From Pseudomonas argentinensis (GTDB lineage Bacteria; Pseudomonadota; Gammaproteobacteria; Pseudomonadales; Pseudomonadaceae), in the NCBI RefSeq assembly GCF_001839655.2, contig NZ_CP056087.1, positions 2,914,001 through 2,978,000 of the forward strand: DNA of 64,000 nt, written 5' to 3'. The position numbers and the translations under genes are program-made. A model generated the notes under the pieces. That model worked only from the letters and a program-made list of their open reading frames with translations. It made no database searches and was not told where the DNA came from. Below, piece after piece: positions 19,110 through 27,992 of this stretch; the first letter of the stretch is position 1; every line of letters starts with the position of its first letter.

Positions 19110-19142
19110 GCCCCCAGGCCGCTGCTGCAGCGGCCTGGGGGC
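19110..19142 (-). terminator. Strong GC hairpin between the desaturase and protease genes
   Basis: Perfect 15-base arms GCCCCCAGGCCGCTG / CAGCGGCCTGGGGGC with a 3-base loop. It lacks a T run, so it is not a classical intrinsic terminator, but it probably marks the 3' end of the amidase-desaturase transcript. A second partly dyad segment (GCAGGGCGG / CCGCCCTGC, 19230-19262) lies just upstream in the same gap. Confidence 0.5.
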
Positions 19143-19276
19143 GAAATGAGGCGAAGTCTAGCATGGCCTGCAAAGGCGCCGACAGTCGCTTGTATGGCGT
19201 GGTGCGGGGGGCAATAGGTATCGGGTGGCAGGGCGGTACCCGACAGATACCCGCCCTGCAGGGCGATGCCTGCGCC

Positions 19277-20404
19277 TCAGGCCATTGCCTGCTGGCGTGC
19301 CGGGTCGTTCTTCAGCGCCTCGAACTCGGCGAAGGACACCAGACGCTGGCGCTCGGCGTCCCATAGTTTGAGGTTCAGGCAGCGCCAGATGTCCCGCGGA
19401 TGCAGGGATGTGACGATGGGTGACTGCAGGGCGGGAATCGCCGCCATGGCTTCTGGCAGGCGATAGAACGGGATGCTCGAATTGGCGTGGTGCACGTGAT
19501 GGTAGCCGATATTGGCGGTGAACCAGGCCATCAGCGGCCCGGTGCGCATGTAGCTCGAGGAATGTACGGCAGTGGCGGTGTAGTTCCATTGCTCTGGCGT
19601 CAGGTAGCGAGCGCCGGGAAAATTGTGCTGGCAATAGAACATGTACACACCCAGCGCCGAGCCGACCAGATGCGGCACCAGCAGCGCGAACAGCAGGATG
19701 TCCGCTGCGTTGATCGCCAGAAAGGCCACGCTGCCGATATTCAGGCCCAGGGCCAGCAGAGCCCAGGGGCGATGGCGCGGCTGGGTGAGCAGCGACACCA
19801 CGCAGATGCTGAACACGAAGATGGTCTGCGAACCCAGCAGGATCATCAGGGGATGGCGGGCGATCCGGTAGCGCAGGCGTTTCCAGCTGTCGGCCCGCTG
19901 ATATTCATCGGTGGACAGCAACGGGAAGGTACCCAGGTCGGTGTGGGTCGACAACAATGGCCAACGGCCGTTTTCCGCGCCCACGTACTGGCAGCTGTGG
20001 CCGTGGTGGTAGTCGTGTGACTGGCGCCACAGGCCGGGCGGTGCCATGAGCAGCAGGCCGAAAGCCTTGAAGAACAGCGCGGCGAATCGCGAGCCGCGCA
20101 GGAAGGCGCCGTGCATGTAGTCGTGGTACAGCACGAACAGGCGGACCACGGCCAGGCCCAGCAGCACACCCGACAGCAGGCGCAACGGCCACGGCAGCGC
20201 GGCCACGGCGCCTGCGCTGAACGAGGCGATCACCGCCAGGGTGGTGAAGAAATGCCGCCAGCTGGTGAAGCGGTTCTCCTGAGTGAAGGGCTGGGTCTGG
20301 CCCAGGATGTCCTTGGCGTACTGGCGCAATTGCTCGGCGTCCATGGCATCGGTGGGCCAGGGCGCTGGACAGCTCGCTGGCGCTTGCTCGGTTGCTTTGC
20401 TCAT
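19277..20404 (-). CDS. Membrane fatty acid desaturase
   Basis: 375-residue integral membrane di-iron desaturase. All three histidine boxes are present: HDYMH (about residue 94), HDYHHGH (about 130) and HHVHH (about 300). Several hydrophobic helices lie between them. Enzymes of this type insert double bonds (or oxidise existing ones) in lipid- or carrier-bound acyl chains using electrons from a ferredoxin-type partner. It starts 9 bp after the amidase stop and forms a two-gene operon divergent from the acyl-AMP ligase operon, suggesting a part in the same pathway. It is distinct in sequence from the two plus-strand desaturases. Confidence 0.9.
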   Translation of the reverse strand: MSKATEQAPASCPAPWPTDAMDAEQLRQYAKDILGQTQPFTQENRFTSWRHFFTTLAVIASFSAGAVAALPWPLRLLSGVLLGLAVVRLFVLYHDYMHGAFLRGSRFAALFFKAFGLLLMAPPGLWRQSHDYHHGHSCQYVGAENGRWPLLSTHTDLGTFPLLSTDEYQRADSWKRLRYRIARHPLMILLGSQTIFVFSICVVSLLTQPRHRPWALLALGLNIGSVAFLAINAADILLFALLVPHLVGSALGVYMFYCQHNFPGARYLTPEQWNYTATAVHSSSYMRTGPLMAWFTANIGYHHVHHANSSIPFYRLPEAMAAIPALQSPIVTSLHPRDIWRCLNLKLWDAERQRLVSFAEFEALKNDPARQQAMA

Positions 20405-20413
20405 GTCAGGTCC

Positions 20414-21877
20414 TCAGGCCAGGGCCGCTTCGCTGGTGGCCGCCGTGTTGTCCGGCAGCGGCTCGCGGTGTTGCCATGGGCGGGCTTGCTCCAGCTGCGC
20501 CGCCAACCGGAACAGCAGGGCTTCTTCGCCAGCGGCCGCGCTGAACATCAGGCCGATCGGCAGGCCCGCGGCGTTCCAGTGCAGCGGCAAGGAAATAGCC
20601 GGTTGGCCAGAGGCGTTCTGCAGGGCAGTGAAGGGGCTGTAGTCGACGATCGGCGCGTAGGCTTTCTCCAGATCCTGTTCGTGGATGTCTATGCAGCCAT
20701 TGCGCAATGGTGGCGTGGCCAGGGTCGGGGTCAGCCAGCAGTCGTAGCGCAGGTGAAACTGGGCCATCTGCCGGCCGACCTGTTGCGCCACCAGCTCGGC
20801 CAACTGGTATTCCACCGCGCTGACGGCCAGCCCTCGCTGATGCACGGCCTGGGTCAGGCCTTCGAGCTCGTGGGGCTGCGGGCGCCGCCCCAGTTGCATG
20901 GCCATCAGCTCCACCGCGAAAGCGATCCCGGAAAACCACAGCGTGGCGAAGGCCTGATCGAACGTCGCAGCGTCGATCTCCGGCTGCGCCTGCTCGACCT
21001 CATGGCCCAGGGCCTCGAGCAGCGCTGCAGTGCGTTCCACGGCCTCGACGCAGTCGGCGTGCAGGGGGCGGCCATAAAGGTCGACGGGGGAAAAGGCGAT
21101 GCGCAGCCGCCCGGGCTGCCGCCGGGTTTCGTCGAGAAAGGCACCGCTCACCGGCGGCGCCCGGTAGGGGTCGCCGGGTACCGCGCCGTGCGTGGCATCG
21201 AGCAGCGCAGCGCTGTCACGCACGCTGCGGGTCAGCACGTGTTCGTCGAGCAGCCCGCTGAGCAGTTCACCGAAGTCCGGGGCCATGGAGTTGCGTGCCC
21301 GGGTGGGCTTGAGCCCCACCAGGCCGCAACACGACGCCGGGATGCGAATCGAGCCGCCGCCATCGTTGCCATGGGCGGCCGGTACCATGCGCGCGGCCAC
21401 CGCAGCTGCTGCGCCACCACTTGAGCCGCCGGTGGAATAGGCGAGGTTCCAGGGGTTGCGTGCCGCACCGTAGTAGTCGCTCTCGGTGGTCGGCAGGATG
21501 CCGAACTCCGGGGTATTGGTCTTGCCGACGAACACCAGGCCGGCACGGCGAAAGCGCGCCACCAGCTCGCAGTCCTGGGTCATCAGGCGATCGTGCAGCA
21601 GGCGCGAAGACAGCCGCGACGGCATGCCACGGCAGTCGCCGAGGATGTCCTTGAGCAGGAAAGGGACGCCGTGCAGGGGGCCCTGGGCGGCGACGGGTGT
21701 GTCGAGCGACTGGCGTGCCAGGTCGTAGGCCTTGTGGACCACCGCGTTGACGGCGGGGTTGCAGGTTTCGATGCGGCGTATCGCCGCCTCGAGCACCTCG
21801 TGGGCGCCGACCTGCCTGTTGCAGATCAGCTCGGCCAGGCCGATGGCGTCGTATTGCGGGTATTCGCTGAAAGACAC
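20414..21877 (-). CDS. Amidase (amidase-signature family)
   Basis: 487-residue Ser-Ser-Lys hydrolase. The glycine/serine-rich signature ([15 protein letters not shown], followed by [16 protein letters not shown]) and the upstream Lys in FLLKD are visible. I accept the GTG at 21877 as start because GGAGGGAAG precedes it at normal spacing. There is no signal peptide. The family hydrolyses amides, including GatA-like and fatty-acid-amide hydrolases. In this context it might cleave or form an amide of a fatty amine product, or act in detoxification. That role is inferred from position only: it is co-directional with a desaturase and divergent from the biosynthetic operon. Confidence 0.88.
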   Translation of the reverse strand: MSFSEYPQYDAIGLAELICNRQVGAHEVLEAAIRRIETCNPAVNAVVHKAYDLARQSLDTPVAAQGPLHGVPFLLKDILGDCRGMPSRLSSRLLHDRLMTQDCELVARFRRAGLVFVGKTNTPEFGILPTTESDYYGAARNPWNLAYSTGGSSGGAAAAVAARMVPAAHGNDGGGSIRIPASCCGLVGLKPTRARNSMAPDFGELLSGLLDEHVLTRSVRDSAALLDATHGAVPGDPYRAPPVSGAFLDETRRQPGRLRIAFSPVDLYGRPLHADCVEAVERTAALLEALGHEVEQAQPEIDAATFDQAFATLWFSGIAFAVELMAMQLGRRPQPHELEGLTQAVHQRGLAVSAVEYQLAELVAQQVGRQMAQFHLRYDCWLTPTLATPPLRNGCIDIHEQDLEKAYAPIVDYSPFTALQNASGQPAISLPLHWNAAGLPIGLMFSAAAGEEALLFRLAAQLEQARPWQHREPLPDNTAATSEAALA

Positions 21878-22217
21878 TGGGCTTCCCTCCGTACGCCGTC
21901 ACCGGTCTGCAGAGGATCGACGCATGGGCGCGATCCGGGCACGACAAGGGCGCAACTATCATTGAATCCAGAGGCATCGGCGATCCGCCGTGACAGCCGG
22001 GGAGGGCTGTGGCGTGGTGGACCGACGCTGCACGGGGCGGGCACTCGGGAGCCATTATTGGAGGCCGTTTCGTGTCGTCGGTATACGCCGTATGGAGTAT
22101 TCCTTTCGTGACCTCCCTTTCACAGGATGGTGGCGCATGGAAATGCACACGAAGCGTCTAGAGAGCACGCTCTCGACCATGGCGCTGAAGGATTCCGCAT
22201 GAGCGAGAGCATAATAA
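21878..22217. promoter_or_regulatory. 340-bp divergent control region of the biosynthetic locus
   Basis: Separates the amidase-desaturase pair from the acyl-AMP ligase operon and must hold both promoters. It contains one copy of the 16-bp palindrome at 22084-22099, about 120 bp before the ligase ATG, and is less GC-rich near its right end. No gene was seen in it. Confidence 0.6.
22084..22099 (+). promoter_or_regulatory. Candidate LuxR-type operator, copy 1
   Basis: TACGCCGTATGGAGTA: imperfect palindrome with arms TACGCC / GGAGTA around 4 bases. It shares TAC-CC--ATGGAGTA with a second copy before the acyl carrier protein gene. Position and spacing suit an activator site for the ligase operon. 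Binding by the cluster's LuxR-type protein is inferred. Confidence 0.5.
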
Positions 22218-24053
22218 ATGGCGCAGATTAAGCAGGATGGTGACGGTTTCCTTTACACCCATTTTTCCGAATGCCTGAGACACCACGCGCGAGCCACGCC
22301 GGATCGGCTCGCCTACCGCTTTCTCGCCGATGGCGAAGATGGCCTAACCATCACTTTCGCCGAGTTGGATACGGCAGTACGCGCCCTGGCGGCGCTGCTG
22401 CAGGCGCGCTACAGCCCCGGCGAGCGGGTGCTGATCCTGCTACGTCCCGGGCTCGGTTATGTCACCGCTTTCATGGGGTGTCTGTACGCCGGGTTGGTGG
22501 CGGTGCCGGCCTACCCGCCGGGGGCCACCAAGACCCTGGGTCGTCTGGAGGGCATTCTCACCGACTGCCAGCCAGTGGCCGCCCTGGTGGCTGGCGGAGA
22601 TGTGAGTGAAATCGCCGCCAGCCTCGCCGCAGTGGCGCCGCAGACGGAGGTTCTCGACCTCGATAAGCTGGATGTGCGGCATGCCGAAGGTTGGCAGCCC
22701 GTCGCGGGGCTGCGCAGTGATCCAGCCTTCCTGCAGTACACCTCGGGCTCTACCGGCAACCCGAAGGGCGTGATCATCAGCCACGGTAACCTGATCCATA
22801 ACTCGCAGTGCATCAGCGATACCTTCGGCATCTCCCCGGACAGCCATATCGGCAGCTGGTTACCGCCTTACCACGACATGGGGCTGATCGGCGGCATTCT
22901 GCAGGCCCTGTATGTCGGCTGCTCGGCTACCCTGATGACGCCTATCGCCTTCCTGCAGCGCCCCCTGCGTTGGCTGCAGATGATCAGTCGCTACCGGGTC
23001 ACGGTCAGTGGCGGCCCCAACTTCGCTTATGAACTGTGCGCCCGCAAGGTGCGCGACGAAGACCTGCAATCACTGGATCTGAGTTGCTGGGCCGTGGCCT
23101 ACAATGGCGCCGAGCAGGTTCGGGCCAGGACCTTGCACGCCTTCGCCGACAAATTCGCTGCCTGTGGCCTGCAGGCTGGCGCGCTGTTTCCCTGCTATGG
23201 CCTGGCCGAAGGGACCTTGCTGGTGACCGGCAACGGCCTGGCCCGCGGCGCGATCGTGCGCAGCTTTCATGCCGACCTGCTGGAGCACAATCGCGCGGTG
23301 CCGCTGGCGGTCGGGCAGCCGGTCGAGGGGCGGGCACGCACCCTGGTCAGCAGCGGGCGGCCGACCCCGGGGCTGGAGCCTTTCATCTGTGATCCCGACA
23401 GCGAGCGCCGCCTGGGCGACGGGCAGGTCGGCGAGATCTGCATTGTTGGTCACAGCGTCTCTGCCGGCTACTGGCAGCGGCCGGACAGCACCGCCGAGGC
23501 ATTCCGGCCCGCGCACGTGCAGCAGACCCCCTGGCCGCGATTCTTTCGCACCGGTGACCTGGGCTTCATGTTGGAGGGCGAGCTGTACGTCAGTGGCCGA
23601 GTGAAGGATCTGATCATCCTCAATGGCGTCAATCACCACCCGGGCGACATCGAGTGCTCGGTGTTGCGCGCCCATGAAGGCTTCAGGCCCGACGGCGCAG
23701 CGGCGTTCAGCATCGAAACGGACGACGGCGAGCAGTTGGTGGTGGTTCAGGAGGTGGAGCGCCGCGCGGTACGCGGGCTGGACGTGGTCAAGGTGCTGGC
23801 CGAGATTCGCGCCGCGCTGTGGCAGCAGCACCGTTTGGCACAGCCCTGGCTGCTCTTGGTGAGTGGCGGCACGCTGCCGCGAACCTCCAGTGGCAAGGTG
23901 CGTCGGCAGGACTGCCGGCGCCTGTTTGGCGCCTATCTGCAGGCGTTGGCGGCAGGCGAAACGGCACCCCTGCAGCAGCGGGTGATCGCGGTGGAGCAGG
24001 GCGGGCAACAGCGTGTCGAGCCGGGATCGCAGCACCAGGAGCTGGCGGTATGA
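22218..24053 (+). CDS. Fatty acyl-AMP ligase (FAAL)
   Basis: 611-residue adenylate-forming enzyme that activates a fatty acid with ATP and hands the acyl-adenylate to a carrier protein. The P-loop QYTSGSTGNPKG (about residues 173-184) is followed by SWLPPYHDMGLIGG and PIAFLQRPLRWLQ, wording typical of FAALs that use a carrier protein rather than CoA. Later motifs are CYGLAEG, RTGDLGF and a C-terminal SSGKVRR. It is the first gene of the operon and lies downstream of a candidate operator. The LuxR-type gene overlaps its stop (ATGA). The adjacent acyl carrier protein is the obvious acceptor. Confidence 0.92.
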   Translation: MAQIKQDGDGFLYTHFSECLRHHARATPDRLAYRFLADGEDGLTITFAELDTAVRALAALLQARYSPGERVLILLRPGLGYVTAFMGCLYAGLVAVPAYPPGATKTLGRLEGILTDCQPVAALVAGGDVSEIAASLAAVAPQTEVLDLDKLDVRHAEGWQPVAGLRSDPAFLQYTSGSTGNPKGVIISHGNLIHNSQCISDTFGISPDSHIGSWLPPYHDMGLIGGILQALYVGCSATLMTPIAFLQRPLRWLQMISRYRVTVSGGPNFAYELCARKVRDEDLQSLDLSCWAVAYNGAEQVRARTLHAFADKFAACGLQAGALFPCYGLAEGTLLVTGNGLARGAIVRSFHADLLEHNRAVPLAVGQPVEGRARTLVSSGRPTPGLEPFICDPDSERRLGDGQVGEICIVGHSVSAGYWQRPDSTAEAFRPAHVQQTPWPRFFRTGDLGFMLEGELYVSGRVKDLIILNGVNHHPGDIECSVLRAHEGFRPDGAAAFSIETDDGEQLVVVQEVERRAVRGLDVVKVLAEIRAALWQQHRLAQPWLLLVSGGTLPRTSSGKVRRQDCRRLFGAYLQALAAGETAPLQQRVIAVEQGGQQRVEPGSQHQELAV

Positions 24054-24913
24054 GGCCCCATCTCGCGCTGGAGCTCGCCCAGCGTCAGCCGATGTTCTTT
24101 GCGCTGCATGGGTTTCACGGGCAGCGCCCGCAGCCCCTGAAAAGTCGACTATTGCCACTGTTCCCGGTGGACCGTGAGCAACGCCAGACGCTCAGTCGCG
24201 TGCTCAACGCAATCACCTCGGCGACCACCATCACCGAGTTGAAAGCGCGCACCCAGCAGGCGCTGCCGCTGTTGCTGCCCTGCGAGAACTTCGTGTTCGC
24301 CTGCGGTCATGTAAAAGCCCACCGGGTGTTCATCAAGCACCTGATTTCCGCTGATGCGGTTTCGGAGAACTATCTGCAGGACATCGTCGGGCCGGACGGC
24401 ATGGTTCCGCCCTTGTGCCTCGATCCGCTCGAGCACTGCGGCCTGCCGAAGTTTACCTCGGTGTCGGCCCTGGACAGCGACATCGACCAGATCTGGGCGA
24501 GCATCTTTCGCCGCTACGGCATTCGCAATTTGGCCTGGATGGTTCTGCCCTGTCTGCACCGCAACGCCTTCTCGGCGTACTTCTTCCAGAACCTGCCTGC
24601 GTCGGTGATCCAGGAGTGCAAGGTGCGCATGGCCTTGCTCACCCCCTATGTGCACATCGCCCTCAACCGTACCCTCGGCGCCCGCCGGCTGCTCCAGCAA
24701 TCGGGCAGCAAGGGCCGGGCGCACTGCCTGGCGCTGCTGTCCACTCGCGAAGTCGAGATTGCCCGCTGGGTGGCGCGGGGCAAGACCAATTGGGAGATCG
24801 GACAGATTCTGCACATCAGCGACAAGACCGTGAAAACCCACATGCAGAACATCTTCTCCAAGCTGCAGGCCACCAGCCGAGCGCAGATCGCTGCGCTGTT
24901 CGCGGACGCCTGA
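24050..24913 (+). CDS. LuxR-type transcriptional regulator
   Basis: 287-residue regulator. The C-terminal 65 residues form a GerE/LuxR helix-turn-helix (LSTREVEIARWVARGKTNWEIGQILHISDKTVKTHMQNIFSKL). The N-terminal ~200 residues are a sensor-like region of no clear family, with some resemblance to EpsA-type regulators. They do not carry an obvious acyl-homoserine-lactone pocket or a receiver domain. The ATG overlaps the ligase stop codon by four bases, so it is translated with the pathway. Two palindromes before the ligase and carrier-protein genes are candidate targets, giving a self-contained control circuit. Confidence 0.88.
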   Translation: MRPHLALELAQRQPMFFALHGFHGQRPQPLKSRLLPLFPVDREQRQTLSRVLNAITSATTITELKARTQQALPLLLPCENFVFACGHVKAHRVFIKHLISADAVSENYLQDIVGPDGMVPPLCLDPLEHCGLPKFTSVSALDSDIDQIWASIFRRYGIRNLAWMVLPCLHRNAFSAYFFQNLPASVIQECKVRMALLTPYVHIALNRTLGARRLLQQSGSKGRAHCLALLSTREVEIARWVARGKTNWEIGQILHISDKTVKTHMQNIFSKLQATSRAQIAALFADA

Positions 24914-24925
24914 GCCGCGGCGCAC

Positions 24926-24941
24926 TACTCCCCATGGAGTA
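24926..24941 (+). promoter_or_regulatory. Candidate LuxR-type operator, copy 2
   Basis: TACTCCCCATGGAGTA: perfect 6-base arms TACTCC / GGAGTA around CCAT. It lies 12 bp after the regulator's stop and 119 bp before the carrier-protein start, in a 147-bp gap inside the operon. It matches copy 1 at 13 of 16 positions, suggesting an internal promoter under the same control. Confidence 0.55.
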
Positions 24942-25060
24942 TTGAGGCACACTCGCCAAGAGCGGAGCATCGAACCTGCGCACAGCCACCGGCTAGCGCG
25001 TGAAACCAAGCAGGATGCATGTGCCGGCCCCCGGCGGGGCCGTGCACTCTGGAGGTCAAG

Positions 25061-25318
25061 GTGCACATCGACGATATAACCACGGCCGTGATCGATACCC
25101 TGGCCAGGATGCTGGACATCGAGTCCACCGCCCTCGACCGTGAGCGTTCGTTTCACGAAATGGGGCTGGATTCGGTGCTGCTGGTCGGGTTATCCGCCGA
25201 ATTCGAGGATCGCTTCGGCGTTTCGCTGGACCCGGAATTCGCCTACCAGCACGACAGCGTGCACAAGATCAGCCAGCACCTGCATGGCCTGCTGAACGAA
25301 GAGGTGGCATACGGATGA
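25061..25318 (+). CDS. Acyl carrier protein
   Basis: 85-residue carrier protein. The phosphopantetheine attachment site is GLDSVLL, with the Ser at about residue 38, preceded by SFHEMGLDS. The helix pattern is that of stand-alone ACPs. I use the GTG at 25061 because GGAGG lies 5 bases upstream; an ATG farther upstream would add a Pro/Cys-rich leader that does not belong to the fold. It overlaps the aminotransferase-reductase gene by four bases, which fits its expected role as the carrier from which that enzyme releases the acyl chain. Confidence 0.9.
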   Translation: MHIDDITTAVIDTLARMLDIESTALDRERSFHEMGLDSVLLVGLSAEFEDRFGVSLDPEFAYQHDSVHKISQHLHGLLNEEVAYG

Positions 25319-27930
25319 GCCTCTCGCTGATCAACCGAACCCGCCAGGAACTGCTCGACTTCGTCGGCCTCGACGAAACCATCGTCAGTGCCAGCGGCAC
25401 GCAGCTGGTAACCGCGGCAGGCCAGACCCTGATCGATTTCGTCGGCCAGTTCGGTGCGGTGCCTTTCGGCTACGCCCCGCAGCGCCTCGTCGAGGCGGCT
25501 ACGGCCTTTCTCGCCTCGCCGCAGCCGACGTTCGTGCAGCCGTTGCTCAACCCGGTGGTCGAGGCCCTGGCCCGACGGCTGATCGAGGTCGCACCCGGCG
25601 AGATGGCCCGGGTGACCTTCACCACCAGCGGCGCGGAAACCGTGGAAGCGGCGATCAAGCTGGTGCGCGCCGCCACGGGCCGCGAGCTGGTGGTTGGCAC
25701 CCTGAGCGGGTTTCACGGCAAAACCCAGGGCGCCGTGGGGGTGACCGGCAAGGCGATCTACCGTGAATCCTTCCAGATCCGCACCGATGGCTACGCCCAT
25801 GTGCCCTATGGCGACCTGGCTGCCCTCGAGGCGTTGTTGCGTGAACAGCGGGTGGCAGCCTTCTTCGTCGAAGCCGTCCAGGGTGAGGCCGGCATGGTCA
25901 CCCCGCCGGACGGCTATCTGCTGGGTGCCCAGCAGCTGTGTCGGCAATACGGTGCGCTGTTCGTGCTCGACGAGATCCAGACCGGCCTGGGCCGTACGGG
26001 CACATTGTTCGCGGCCAGCGCCCATGGCCTGAATCCGGATGTGTTGCTGCTGGCCAAGGCCCTGGGTGGCGGCCTGGTGCCGCTCGGCGCCTGCCTGTAT
26101 GCCGAACGCTGCTGGAGCCGCGACTTCGACCGCCACCACAGCTCCACCTTTGCCATGAACGGCTTTACCGCCAGCGTTGGCCTGGCAGTGCTCGATCAGC
26201 TCGCCGCCGATGACGCTGCCGTGGTCAAGCAGGCCGCTGCGCGCGGCAGCTACCTGCGTGACGGCCTGCAAGGCCTGCTGGCGCGCTATCCCCAGGTATT
26301 CGCCGGCCTCGATGGCCGCGGCCTGATGCTGGGGCTGAAATTTCGCCGTTGGTCAGGCGAGCGGCTGTACAGCTTCTCGCTGGCCAGCGCCTTTGGCGCG
26401 CTGGTGCCGATCGTCTGCGGTTACCTGAAGTCGCGCCATGGCGTGTACTGCCTGCCGACGCTCAGCGAAGGCAACGTGCTGCGTATCCAGCCATCGTTCG
26501 TCATCAGCGAGGCGCAAATCGACCAGTTGCTGACCGGCCTTGGCGCTGCTGCAGAACTGATTGCCCAGGGCCTGCACCATCGCCTGATCCTCGAGGCCCA
26601 CGGCTTTGCCAACCCGCAGGGCGTGCCCGGCCGCGCCAGCCAGCCTGTCGCGAAGCCGCGCGCTGGCGGCGGGCGCTGCCTCGGACGGTTCGCCTTTCTG
26701 CTGCACCCGACCACCCCGCAAAGCGTCAACGGCGACCGCATCGTCGAGGCGCTCGGCGTCTCGGCCGAGGAAAAAGGCTTCATGCAGCAATGGCTGGACG
26801 ACTTTTCCGAGTGGGCCAAACCGGACCTGGATGCAGGTGTGTCCTACCACGCCGAGCGTGTCTACAACGCCGCGGGTGATTACGTCGAAGGTTGGCTGGT
26901 CGGCAGCCTGCTGCAACCGCGCGACCTGATGCGCCTGAGCCTGGGGCGGCGGCGCAAGCTGCTGGACAACTACCTGGCGACGGTAGCCGAGTTGGGCGTC
27001 GATTTCGTCGGCCTCGGCGCCTATACCTCGGTGATTTCCAACGCCGGCGAGGATGTGCGCAACGAACGCTTCCACACCACCACCGGCAATAGCCTGACCG
27101 CCATGGTCGGCGTCGATGCCCTGGTCAGCACCTGTGCCAACCGGGGCGCGCCACTGGCCAAGCGCCTCACCGGGGTGATCGGCGCCTATGGCTCGGTCGG
27201 CCGCCTTGCCAGCCTGCGTCTCGGCCAGTACGCCGAGCACCTGGTGCTGCTGGGCAACGCCGCCAACCGCGGCGCCATGCAGGCGCTCAAGCGGGTCGGC
27301 GGCGAGTTGTATCGCGCTGCCCTGCAGGCGCTGCTCGCCGGGCAACGTCGCGGTATCGCCCGCAGCCTGGCCGCGGCGCTGCCCCCCGGCCAGTCACTGG
27401 AGGCATTGCTGGCTCGCGATTGCAGCGAAGAGCAGGGGCTGTGTGCGCTGTTCGACGAGGTCGATGCCTTGGTGCGAGGGACCGGCACGCTGGCGCCGCT
27501 GAGCATCGACTCCGATCTGGAGCGCTGGCTGCCGCGCCTGGACGCCCTGCTGTCGGCCACCTCCAACGGCTCGGCCTTTATCGATTCGCAGCGCCTGCGC
27601 AGCAACGCGGTGATATGCGACTGCGCGCAGCCGCCGGACATCGGCCGCTCCTCGCTGGCCGACCGCCCGGACGTGTGCGTGATCGAGGGCGGGCTGATCC
27701 AGATGCCCGAGCGTGGCCAGCGCTTCGGCAACCAGAACCTGACCGACCTGCCCACCGGCGTGACCTTCGCCTGCCTGGCCGAAACCCTGGTACTGACCAT
27801 GGCCGGCAAGCGTCGCGACTACAGCGTCGGCAAGCGCCCGTCACTGGAAGACGCCGAGGAGATTTTCGAGTTGGCACTCGGCCTGGGCTTCGCGCCGGTG
27901 GTCGAGCAACCGGTCGAGAAGGCCGGCTGA
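25315..27930 (+). CDS. Bifunctional class-III aminotransferase / acyl-ACP reductase (TamH-like)
   Basis: 871-residue fusion. Residues 1-430 are a class-III PLP aminotransferase: TTSGAETVEAAIKLVR, GFHGKTQGA, the DEIQTGLGRTG motif and the PLP Lys at about 248 in LLLAKALGGG. Residues ~450-865 resemble cyanobacterial long-chain acyl-ACP reductase: LGAYTSVISNAGE, FHTTTGNS, a Rossmann loop GAYGSVGR near 622, EGGLIQMP, and FACLAE, whose Cys (about 820) matches the acyl-enzyme Cys of those reductases. Expected reaction: reduce acyl-ACP to the aldehyde, then transaminate to a primary amine in one protein. The same domain order is known for TamH of tambjamine biosynthesis. It overlaps the ACP gene. Confidence 0.85.
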   Translation: MSLSLINRTRQELLDFVGLDETIVSASGTQLVTAAGQTLIDFVGQFGAVPFGYAPQRLVEAATAFLASPQPTFVQPLLNPVVEALARRLIEVAPGEMARVTFTTSGAETVEAAIKLVRAATGRELVVGTLSGFHGKTQGAVGVTGKAIYRESFQIRTDGYAHVPYGDLAALEALLREQRVAAFFVEAVQGEAGMVTPPDGYLLGAQQLCRQYGALFVLDEIQTGLGRTGTLFAASAHGLNPDVLLLAKALGGGLVPLGACLYAERCWSRDFDRHHSSTFAMNGFTASVGLAVLDQLAADDAAVVKQAAARGSYLRDGLQGLLARYPQVFAGLDGRGLMLGLKFRRWSGERLYSFSLASAFGALVPIVCGYLKSRHGVYCLPTLSEGNVLRIQPSFVISEAQIDQLLTGLGAAAELIAQGLHHRLILEAHGFANPQGVPGRASQPVAKPRAGGGRCLGRFAFLLHPTTPQSVNGDRIVEALGVSAEEKGFMQQWLDDFSEWAKPDLDAGVSYHAERVYNAAGDYVEGWLVGSLLQPRDLMRLSLGRRRKLLDNYLATVAELGVDFVGLGAYTSVISNAGEDVRNERFHTTTGNSLTAMVGVDALVSTCANRGAPLAKRLTGVIGAYGSVGRLASLRLGQYAEHLVLLGNAANRGAMQALKRVGGELYRAALQALLAGQRRGIARSLAAALPPGQSLEALLARDCSEEQGLCALFDEVDALVRGTGTLAPLSIDSDLERWLPRLDALLSATSNGSAFIDSQRLRSNAVICDCAQPPDIGRSSLADRPDVCVIEGGLIQMPERGQRFGNQNLTDLPTGVTFACLAETLVLTMAGKRRDYSVGKRPSLEDAEEIFELALGLGFAPVVEQPVEKAG

Positions 27931-27936
27931 CGGATT

Positions 27937-27964
27937 GCCCGGCCGCACCGCCAGATGGCCGGGC
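27937..27964 (+). other. Intra-operon hairpin
   Basis: Eight-base arms GCCCGGCC / GGCCGGGC with a 12-base loop in the 62-bp gap between the aminotransferase-reductase and acyl-CoA dehydrogenase genes. There is no T run, so RNA processing or partial attenuation is more likely than full termination. Confidence 0.45.
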
Positions 27965-27992
27965 CTAGAAGAATGGAAATCGAGGATCAATC

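Noticed and set aside
19174..19276. Candidate small RNA in the hairpin-rich gap
   Set aside because: The dyads are better explained as the 3' end of the desaturase transcript; no promoter-like sequence is seen.
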